Assembly: GCA_900545125.1 (NCBI GenBank)
Contig: UQXS01000086.1
Span: forward strand, 1 to 9,573
Direction of reading: 5' to 3'
Origin: an uncultured Ruminococcus sp.
Lineage (GTDB): Bacteria; Bacillota; Clostridia; Oscillospirales; Ruminococcaceae
DNA length: 9,573 bases
Shown: one piece after another, positions 1-5,734 of the stretch
Position numbering within the stretch: the stretch's first letter is position 1
How the letters are laid out: every line of letters starts with the position of its first letter
The notes under the pieces: model-generated
What the model was told of the DNA's origin: nothing
Seen by the model: only the letters and a program-made list of their open reading frames with translations
The model's database searches: none
Position numbers and translations under genes: made by a program

Positions 1-237
1 ACGAGAGGACCGGGATGGACGCACCTCTGGTGCACCAGTTGTCACGCCAGTGGCACAGCTGGGCAGCTATGTGCGGAACGGATAAACGCTGAAGGCATCT
101 AAGCGTGAAGCCGGCCTTAAGATAAGATATCCCATCGTAAGAGTAAGACCTCTCATAGACTATGAGTTTGATAGGCCTGATGTGTAAGCGTGGCGACACG
201 TTCAGCTTGCAGGTACTAATCGGTCGAGGGCTTTTCC
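1..237 (+). rRNA. 23S ribosomal RNA, 3' end (partial)
   Basis: This is the last part of domain VI of 23S rRNA. It starts inside the sarcin-ricin region (ACGAGAGGACCGGGATGGAC) and runs through the conserved GAAGGCATCTAAG segment to GGTACTAATCGGTCGAGGGC near the 3' end. The gene begins upstream of the window. The exact 3' end is uncertain by a few bases; it is placed just after the GGGCTTTTCC stretch, by analogy with other Firmicutes. A 5S gene follows about 70 bases later in the usual 23S-5S order. Open reading frames across it, such as 162-413, are not genes. Confidence 0.97.
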
Positions 238-305
238 TTTTGTTTCTCTGTGTTTCGTTTATCCCCTCTTTTCTTTCCTTTTTCGCTTTTTTCGGTTTGA
301 AGTTA

Positions 306-421
<116 letters not shown>

Positions 422-430
422 ATTAATTTG

Positions 431-466
431 AAAACGGAAACTGTTCTCAGTTTCCGTTTTTTATTA
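431..466 (+). terminator. Intrinsic terminator after 5S rRNA
   Basis: A perfect 13-bp stem is formed by 431-443 (AAAACGGAAACTG) and 448-460 (CAGTTTCCGTTTT) with a TTCT tetraloop, and is followed by TTATTA. The hairpin and U-rich tail fit Rho-independent termination of the rRNA operon. Its T tract ends only about 13 nt before the tRNA gene, so the tRNA needs readthrough, antitermination or its own start site. Confidence 0.9.
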
Positions 467-478
467 AATCTATCTTTC

Positions 479-555
479 GGACCATTAGCTCAGTTGGTCA
501 GAGCTCCCGGCTCATAACCGGTCGGTCCGGGGTTCGAGTCCCTGATGGTCCACCA
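479..555 (+). tRNA. tRNA-Met (anticodon CAU), elongator type
   Basis: The cloverleaf is complete. The acceptor stem pairs GGACCAT (479-485) with ATGGTCC (545-551), then A552 and an encoded CCA (553-555). The D arm is GCTC/GAGC. The anticodon loop CTCATAA (511-517) gives CAU at 513-515. The T arm has the TTCGAGT loop (533-539). The outermost anticodon-stem pair is a C506-T522 mismatch, so that stem has four good pairs. The GGACC acceptor and the CCGG anticodon stem suggest elongator Met. It is not the initiator, because it lacks the three G-C pairs next to the anticodon loop. A tRNA-Ile2 with a lysidine-modified CAU anticodon is less likely but cannot be excluded by eye. Confidence 0.95.
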
Positions 556-574
556 CTTCTCTATATTCCTTTAC

Positions 575-604
575 AGGCGTTTTCCTTTGGATTACGCCTT
601 TTTT
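575..604 (+). terminator. Intrinsic terminator after tRNA-Met
   Basis: AGGCGT (575-580) pairs with ACGCCT (594-599). Inside it TCC/GGA can pair around a TTT loop, and a run of Ts follows (599-604). It ends the rRNA/tRNA transcription unit and isolates it from the phosphonate operon. The rest of the gap up to the aepX promoter (605-682) shows only a 12-bp palindrome at 645-656. Confidence 0.8.
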
Positions 605-682
605 CGTTCTGATTACTTATTCTGCGCCGTCGGGGTCGATGTTCCATAAATTTATGTTTTATTTCAGTTTTGTAATTATTGG

Positions 683-711
683 TTGCATTTTCAACTGAGT
701 TATGATATAAT
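683..711 (+). promoter_or_regulatory. Sigma-A-type promoter of the phosphonate operon
   Basis: TTGCAT (683-688) is separated by 17 bp from a perfect TATAAT (706-711). A TG dinucleotide at 703-704 makes it an extended -10 (TGATATAAT). Transcription would start near 718, giving a leader of about 55 nt before the aepX ATG. I see no riboswitch-like structure in that leader. Confidence 0.8.
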
Positions 712-772
712 TATTTTATGTGAAAATGCATCATTACTATGAATATTGCGTTATTGGAGGAATTCAGAAATA

Positions 773-2068
773 ATGAAAACAGTCTATACGTGCTTCTGCA
801 CTGATGTTATTCATGAGGGGCATATAAATATCCTGACGGAAGCAAAAAAATACGGCAAAGTTGTTGTGGGAATTCTCAGCGATGCGGCAATGATCCGTTT
901 CAACCGCTTTCCTACAGTCGATTTTGATAAGAGAATCAGTATTGTGAAAGATCTTGACCTGGCTGACGAGATCGTTATACAGGATGATATTATGTATGAT
1001 AAGATCATTGAAAAAATCCGTCCCGATTACGTTATTCACGGTGATAACTGGAAATCAAAGCCAATGAAGGCGATCAGAGATAATGCCGAGAATCTTTTAA
1101 AGAACTATGGCGGCGAAATTATTGATGTCCCATATACATACAACGAAAACGTAAAGCGCATTGACCTGCGGATCAAGGAAAAGCTTGCAATGCCGGAATA
1201 TCGCAGAAAACGTCTTAAACAGCTTATCCGTATGTGTCCTATCGTCAAGACAATAGAGGTTCACAGCGGACTCACCGGTCTTATCGCTGAAAAAACAATA
1301 GTTGAAAATGACGGCGGTCTTGACCAGTTCGATGCTATGTGGATAAGTTCCCTCTGCGATTCGACGGCAAAGGGCAAGCCTGATATCGAACTGGTTGATA
1401 TGACTTCCCGTTTCCGCACCATTGACGACGTTATGGAAGTTACAACAAAGCCTATTATCTTCGACGGCGACACAGGCGGTCTTATCGAACATTTTGTTTA
1501 CAATGTCCGTACTCTCGAAAGAATGGGAGTTTCTGCCATTATTATTGAGGATAAAACCGGACTGAAGAAAAATTCCCTCTTCGGCAATGAAGTCGTGCAG
1601 ACACAGGATTCCATCGGGCGTTTTTGTGAAAAAATTCGTGCCGGAAAGAAAATCCAGCTTACTGATGACTTCATGATAATTGCCCGAATTGAAAGTCTTA
1701 TCCTCGAACAGGGCATGGAAGATGCACTGAACAGGGCTTCGGCTTATGTTGATGCCGGTGCTGACGGTATTATGATCCACAACCGCAGGAAAGATCCGGC
1801 GGAAATTCTGGAGTTCTGCGATAAATTCAGGGAAAAGGATAAGGAAACGCCTATTGTGGTAGTTCCTACTTCGTTCAATGAGATAACCGAGGCTGAACTG
1901 GCGGAACATGGCGTAAATGTTGTGATCTATGCAAACCAGCTGACGAGAAGCGCTTTCCCTGCCATGGAACAGACGGCAAGAGACATTTTGCGCTATCATC
2001 GTGCAAAAGAGGTTGACGACCGTCTTATGCCTATCAAAAATATTATTACGCTTATTGATGAGTTATAA
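773..2068 (+). CDS. aepX: Phosphoenolpyruvate mutase with N-terminal cytidylyltransferase domain
   Basis: The 431-aa protein probably makes the first committed step of phosphonate biosynthesis, isomerising phosphoenolpyruvate to phosphonopyruvate. Residues 1-130 form a TagD/GCT-like cytidylyltransferase fold with the HxGH nucleotide-binding motif at 14-17 (HEGH). Residues 150-431 are a PEP mutase/isocitrate lyase-type barrel. Visible active-site motifs are ISSLCDSTAKGKPD (191-204), DGDTGG (231-236, metal-binding acids) and EDKTGLKKNS (259-268), the PEP-mutase signature EDKxxxKxNS that separates mutases from lyases. The ATG at 773 is chosen over an in-frame TTG at 746, because GGAGG (756-760) lies upstream of it and the fold starts directly at MKTVYTC. 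It is first in a four-gene operon, 16 bp ahead of the transaminase gene. The fused N-terminal domain is known in other AepX proteins; its substrate here is unknown. Confidence 0.93.
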   Translation: MKTVYTCFCTDVIHEGHINILTEAKKYGKVVVGILSDAAMIRFNRFPTVDFDKRISIVKDLDLADEIVIQDDIMYDKIIEKIRPDYVIHGDNWKSKPMKAIRDNAENLLKNYGGEIIDVPYTYNENVKRIDLRIKEKLAMPEYRRKRLKQLIRMCPIVKTIEVHSGLTGLIAEKTIVENDGGLDQFDAMWISSLCDSTAKGKPDIELVDMTSRFRTIDDVMEVTTKPIIFDGDTGGLIEHFVYNVRTLERMGVSAIIIEDKTGLKKNSLFGNEVVQTQDSIGRFCEKIRAGKKIQLTDDFMIIARIESLILEQGMEDALNRASAYVDAGADGIMIHNRRKDPAEILEFCDKFREKDKETPIVVVPTSFNEITEAELAEHGVNVVIYANQLTRSAFPAMEQTARDILRYHRAKEVDDRLMPIKNIITLIDEL

Positions 2069-2084
2069 TTTAAGGAGAAATTTT

Positions 2085-3218
2085 ATGGATAAAGTTAAAA
2101 GAAACGTTCTTCTCAATCCCGGCCCGTCAACTACTACGGATACCGTTAAAATGGCGCAGGTCGTTCCGGATATATGTCCCAGGGAAAAGGAATTCGGCGA
2201 TATAATGCGGAAAATGCGCACTGATCTGGTAAAGATTGTTCACGGCGATCCCCAGAAGTACACATCTGTCCTTTTTTGCGGTTCGGGCACTATTAATCTT
2301 GATATCTGTATAAATTCGCTGCTTCCGGAGGGGAAAAAGATTCTCGTCATAAACAACGGAGCATACAGCACACGTGCCGCTGAGATCTGTCAGTATTACG
2401 GACTTCCCTTTATTGACCTGAAATTTCCGGTAGATCAGCTTCCTGATCTTGAAACAGTGGAAAATACGCTGAGAGAAAATCCCGATATTGCTGTGGTTTA
2501 TACCACCCATAACGAAACGGGCACTGGTATACTTAACCCTGTCCGGGAAATTGGTGCTCTTGCTCATGAATACGGCGCAATTTTTATTGTTGATACGACT
2601 TCAACGCTGGCAATGCGTCCCATTGACATAGAAAAGGATAATATTGACTTCTGTATGGCTTCTGCCCAGAAAGGTCTTATGGCTATGACCGGACTTTCGT
2701 TCATTATCGGAAACAGGCAGATTATAGAGGAATCCGCCAGCTACCCCAAGCGTTCTTATTACTGCAATCTGTTCTTGCAGTACGATTTCTTTGAGAAAAC
2801 AGGTGAGATGCATTTCACTCCGCCGGTGCAGACGGTTTACTCTGCAAGACAGGCTCTTGACGAGTACTTTGCCGAGGGTGAGGAGAATAAATGGGCACGT
2901 CACACCAGAGTTTTCAACGCCATTAATGAGGGACTTGACAGACTGGGCTTCCGTCAGGTCATTAAGCCGGAATGGCGTGCCGGACTGGTTTCGTCGGCTA
3001 TCTATCCCGATGATCCCAACTGGAGCTTTGAGGCTGTTCACGATTACTGCTATGAGAGGGGATTTACGATTTATCCCGGTAAGATCTCCACAACAAATAC
3101 TTTTCGTCTTTGTGCTCTCGGAGCAATTGACGAAGAGGATATCCACAATTTCTTCAAGGTCTTTGAAGAAGCTCTCAAATCACGGAATATAGCTGTTCCG
3201 GTGATCTATAAGGATTAA
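2085..3218 (+). CDS. phnW: 2-aminoethylphosphonate:pyruvate transaminase
   Basis: This 377-aa fold-type I PLP enzyme resembles PhnW (called AepZ in some biosynthetic clusters) and would interconvert phosphonoacetaldehyde and 2-aminoethylphosphonate. Motifs seen are LLNPGPSTTT at 9-18, THNETGTG at 141-148, the PLP-contacting Asp in VDTTST (D170), the presumed PLP lysine K196 in SAQKGLMAMTG, TPPVQTVYSA at 245-254, and the carboxylate-binding Arg in RLCALG (R341). Length is normal for the family. The ATG at 2085 is preceded by AAGGAGA (2072-2078); upstream in-frame starts would overlap aepX and have no such site. PhnW is best known from AEP catabolism, but between a PEP mutase and a phosphonopyruvate decarboxylase it most likely runs in the biosynthetic direction. 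Specificity for AEP rather than a related amino acid is inferred from context. Confidence 0.9.
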   Translation: MDKVKRNVLLNPGPSTTTDTVKMAQVVPDICPREKEFGDIMRKMRTDLVKIVHGDPQKYTSVLFCGSGTINLDICINSLLPEGKKILVINNGAYSTRAAEICQYYGLPFIDLKFPVDQLPDLETVENTLRENPDIAVVYTTHNETGTGILNPVREIGALAHEYGAIFIVDTTSTLAMRPIDIEKDNIDFCMASAQKGLMAMTGLSFIIGNRQIIEESASYPKRSYYCNLFLQYDFFEKTGEMHFTPPVQTVYSARQALDEYFAEGEENKWARHTRVFNAINEGLDRLGFRQVIKPEWRAGLVSSAIYPDDPNWSFEAVHDYCYERGFTIYPGKISTTNTFRLCALGAIDEEDIHNFFKVFEEALKSRNIAVPVIYKD

Positions 3219-3225
3219 CGATACT

Positions 3226-3936
3226 ATGGAAAATGCAATTATTATGGCATCCGGACTGGGCACGAGAATGCGTCCGCTTACGGAAACAACGCCCAAACCG
3301 CTTATAAGCGTATGCGGAGTTCCGATGATAGAAACGGTTATCGGTGCGCTGAATCAGCGTGGAGTAGGAAAAATCTGCATTGTTGCCGGATATCTGGGAA
3401 AACAGTTTTACAGCCTGTGTGATAAATATTCCAACGTTGAAATTGTTGAAAATCCCGACTACAGCACCGTAAATAATATTTCGTCGATTTATTACGCCCG
3501 AGATATCCTTGGCACGGCTGACTGCTTTATCTGCGAGGCTGACCTTTTTGTGAGGAATCAGGAAATACTTTCCGATACTCCGGATACGTCATGCTATTTT
3601 GGAAAATATACAGAGGGTAAAACCAACGACTGGGTATTCGATACCGATGCCAACGGATTTATCACCAGAATCGGCAAGGGCGGAGAAAATCAGTACCTTA
3701 TGACGGGAATCGCATTTTTCAAGCAGGAGGACGGCAGGATTCTTGCACGGAAAATCGAAGAAACATACGGAACAAACGGCTATGAATCACTGTTCTGGGA
3801 TGATGTTGCCAATAACAGTCTTGACGCTCTCAGATTGAGAGTACATCCGGTTGCTCAGGACAGCATAATCGAGATAGACACCGTTTCCGAGCTTGAGGAA
3901 ATAGAAAAATTATACGGAGAAAAATATGAAGGTTGA
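3226..3936 (+). CDS. pntC: PntC/LicC-like cytidylyltransferase (probable CTP:2-aminoethylphosphonate)
   Basis: This 236-aa nucleotidyltransferase probably activates AEP with CTP to give CMP-AEP. The N-terminus has the sugar-nucleotidyltransferase signature: MASGLGTRMRPLT (7-19) then PKPL (23-26). Residues NPDYSTVNNISSIYYARD (77-94) resemble the NNxxSLY segment of LicC (phosphocholine cytidylyltransferase). EAD (104-106) and EIDTVSEL (216-223) supply candidate metal-binding acids. It starts 7 bp after the transaminase stop, behind AAGGA (3210-3214), and its last 11 bp overlap aepY, so translation is probably coupled. LicC-like phosphocholine or phosphoethanolamine activation is the main alternative; the surrounding genes favour AEP. 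PntC proteins are an established phosphonate-tailoring group, but assignment here is from motifs and context only. Confidence 0.82.
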   Translation: MENAIIMASGLGTRMRPLTETTPKPLISVCGVPMIETVIGALNQRGVGKICIVAGYLGKQFYSLCDKYSNVEIVENPDYSTVNNISSIYYARDILGTADCFICEADLFVRNQEILSDTPDTSCYFGKYTEGKTNDWVFDTDANGFITRIGKGGENQYLMTGIAFFKQEDGRILARKIEETYGTNGYESLFWDDVANNSLDALRLRVHPVAQDSIIEIDTVSELEEIEKLYGEKYEG

Positions 3937-5050
3937 AAAATTTGTTGAAATTCTGGGAGCTGATTTCTATACAGGCGTTCCGGATTCGCAGCTTAAAGCG
4001 CTGTGTAATTATCTTATTAATACTTACGGTATAAATAAAAATCATCATATAATCGCAGCCAACGAGGGAAACTGCACCGCAATTGCAGCGGGTTATCATC
4101 TGGCAACGGGCAGAAATCCGGTGGTTTATATGCAGAATTCCGGCGAGGGAAATATTATAAATCCTGTGGCTTCGCTGCTTAACCGCAAGGTATACGGCAT
4201 ACCTATGATCTTCGTTATAGGCTGGCGTGGCGAACCGGGAGTTCACGACGAACCGCAGCACATCTATCAGGGCGAAGTGACCGTGAAGCTGCTGGAGGAT
4301 ATGGAGATCGCTCACTTTATTATCAGCCCGGATACATCCGAGGAGGAGCTTTCTGCCGTTATGAATGATTTCAGAAAACTTCTGGCTGGGGGCAGGCAGG
4401 TCGGATTTGTTGTCCGCAAGGGCGCTCTGACCTATGGTGAAAAGACGGTATATGAAAATAAATACCGTCTGGTACGTGAGGACGTTATCCGGCATATTGT
4501 TGCTGCAACAGGGGAAGATCCTGTTGTTTCGACTACCGGAAAGGCAAGCCGTGAACTCTTTGAGATCCGTGAATCAGCCGGATCAAGTCATAAGTATGAT
4601 TTCCTGACGGTAGGCTCTATGGGTCATGGTTCGTCTATTGCTCTTGGAATCACCTCGGCAATGCCGGAGCAGAAGATATGGTGCATAGACGGCGACGGAG
4701 CTCTTCTCATGCACATGGGAGCAATGGCGGTAATAGGTGAAATATCGCCGGATAATCTGGTTCATATCGTTATAAACAATGAGGCACATGAGACTGTCGG
4801 CGGTCAGCCTACGGCGGCGTGTTCGGTGGATATCGCAGCAGCAGCAAGAGCCTGCGGATATCCCAGTGCGGTGTGTGTTGATTCCTTTGAAGATCTCGAC
4901 AAGGAGCTTGAAAGGGCAAGATCTGCCGATCATCTTTGTCTTATCGAGGTGAAGTGTGCTGTCGGATCACGTGAAGATCTCGGCAGACCTACCCTGACAG
5001 CAATGGAAAACAAGAACAATTTTATGAATTTTCTTTCAGAAAAGAACTGA
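3926..5050 (+). CDS. aepY: Phosphonopyruvate decarboxylase
   Basis: This 374-aa ThDP-dependent enzyme decarboxylates phosphonopyruvate to phosphonoacetaldehyde. That irreversible step pulls the unfavourable PEP mutase reaction forward. The N-terminal PYR-like domain carries GVPDSQLKALCNYL (17-30) and the ThDP-activating glutamate in AANEGNC (E47). IGWRGEPGVHDEPQH (98-112) is typical of Ppd enzymes. The C-terminal domain has the ThDP/Mg motif: GDG (256-258) to NN (284-285). It ends with GRPTL (353-357), a family hallmark. Length matches the family. ATG 3926 is preceded by GGAGA (3916-3920) inside the end of pntC. It is last in the operon. I see no convincing terminator between its stop and the carD promoter, so some readthrough into carD is possible. 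Sulfopyruvate decarboxylase is related but does not fit the context. Confidence 0.93.
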   Translation: MKVEKFVEILGADFYTGVPDSQLKALCNYLINTYGINKNHHIIAANEGNCTAIAAGYHLATGRNPVVYMQNSGEGNIINPVASLLNRKVYGIPMIFVIGWRGEPGVHDEPQHIYQGEVTVKLLEDMEIAHFIISPDTSEEELSAVMNDFRKLLAGGRQVGFVVRKGALTYGEKTVYENKYRLVREDVIRHIVAATGEDPVVSTTGKASRELFEIRESAGSSHKYDFLTVGSMGHGSSIALGITSAMPEQKIWCIDGDGALLMHMGAMAVIGEISPDNLVHIVINNEAHETVGGQPTAACSVDIAAAARACGYPSAVCVDSFEDLDKELERARSADHLCLIEVKCAVGSREDLGRPTLTAMENKNNFMNFLSEKN

Positions 5051-5102
5051 GTCTGCGCATTATGCCTAAATAAATATGCCCTGTTTTTGTGCAAAAATCG
5101 CT

Positions 5103-5131
5103 TTGAAAAAATCCTTCCGAAATGATATAAT
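5103..5131 (+). promoter_or_regulatory. Sigma-A-type promoter of the carD-like gene
   Basis: TTGAAA (5103-5108), a 17-bp spacer and a perfect TATAAT (5126-5131), with TG at 5123-5124 making an extended -10. The ten bases ATGATATAAT are identical to those at the aepX promoter. The start point would be near 5138, about 50 nt before the ATG. Confidence 0.78.
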
Positions 5132-5188
5132 ATTATTAGTAAGCTGTTTGCATTGATAATATCAGCAGGAATGGAGTGTATCATTTTG

Positions 5189-5689
5189 ATGTACGGCAAG
5201 GGAGAACACGTTATTTATAATGGTCTTGAAATCTGTCTTGTAGGTGAAACTGTCAGGCGGAATTTTGACGGTATGGGCGAAAAGGAGTATATCACGCTTT
5301 ATTCGGCAGAATTAAAAACGACAGTCTATGTTCCGGTGGGAAAATGCAGCGAAATGCTTCGCCCTGTACTCTCAAAAGAAAGTCTGCTCCGCCTTATTGA
5401 TATGATGCCCTCCGCCGGCAGCGTGGATATAGATTTTTCCGAGGCAGTTAAAAACGGCGACCATATGGCTATCGTTTCCATAATGAGTTCTATATACAAC
5501 AAAAGCCTTGATCGTGAAAAGTGCGGAAAACATCTTTTGAAGGCGGATAAGAGAAATTTTGATGCGGCAAAAAAACTGATCGATGGCGAGATCGCTCTGG
5601 CATTCGGTATAAAAGAGGAAGAAGTGGAAGATTTTATTAATGAACGTCTTGCAGTTAATGCAAGTTCTAAAAATAATGCAGCAATGTAA
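5189..5689 (+). CDS. CarD-family transcription regulator
   Basis: The 166-aa protein begins with a CarD/CdnL/TRCF-like RNA-polymerase-interacting domain. MYGKGEHVIYNG (1-12) matches the usual start of a short SH3-like beta domain. EKEYITLYSAELKTTVYVPV (31-50) and LRPVLSKE (57-64) are its conserved later strands and boundary. The remaining roughly 95 residues are predicted helical and charged, as in CarD C-terminal domains. Such proteins bind the RNA polymerase beta subunit and affect open-complex stability. GGAGTG (5173-5178) lies 10 nt before the ATG at 5189, which favours this start over TTG/ATG at 5153 or 5171. It has its own promoter, is co-oriented with the phosphonate genes and converges with the GH9 gene. 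Nothing ties it specifically to phosphonate synthesis. Confidence 0.85.
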   Translation: MYGKGEHVIYNGLEICLVGETVRRNFDGMGEKEYITLYSAELKTTVYVPVGKCSEMLRPVLSKESLLRLIDMMPSAGSVDIDFSEAVKNGDHMAIVSIMSSIYNKSLDREKCGKHLLKADKRNFDAAKKLIDGEIALAFGIKEEEVEDFINERLAVNASSKNNAAM

Positions 5690-5692
5690 TGC

Positions 5693-5727
5693 AAAAAAAT
5701 GACGCCCGTCAGACGAGCGTCATTTTT
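5693..5727. terminator. Bidirectional intrinsic terminator between carD-like gene and GH9 gene
   Basis: A perfect 11-bp stem pairs AAAAATGACGC (5695-5705) with GCGTCATTTTT (5717-5727). The 11-nt loop can form an extra CGT/ACG pairing. It gives a five-T run on the + strand and a seven-T run on the - strand, so it can end transcripts of both convergent genes. It starts a few bases after the carD stop and lies just downstream of the GH9 stop. Confidence 0.88.
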
Positions 5728-5734
5728 GTTGTTT

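Noticed and set aside
479..555. tRNA-Met as an integration (att) site for a mobile element carrying the phosphonate genes
   Set aside because: No repeat of the tRNA 3' end is seen elsewhere in the window, and there is no integrase, transposase or terminal inverted repeat.
746..772. TTG start adding nine residues to AepX
   Set aside because: The Shine-Dalgarno GGAGG at 756-760 lies inside this extension and points to the ATG at 773; the extra residues precede the first strand of the domain.
1097..1999. 300-codon open frame on the - strand inside aepX
   Set aside because: It lies fully antisense to a gene with intact catalytic motifs, has no ribosome binding site or recognisable domain, and its composition looks like a shadow of the coding strand.
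5051..5102. Possible terminator or operator after aepY (TTTTTG-TG-CAAAAA near 5084-5097)
   Set aside because: The stem is only A/T pairs plus one G-C with a 2-nt loop and no T tail, so it is not a credible hairpin terminator; it lies upstream of the carD promoter and is probably chance.
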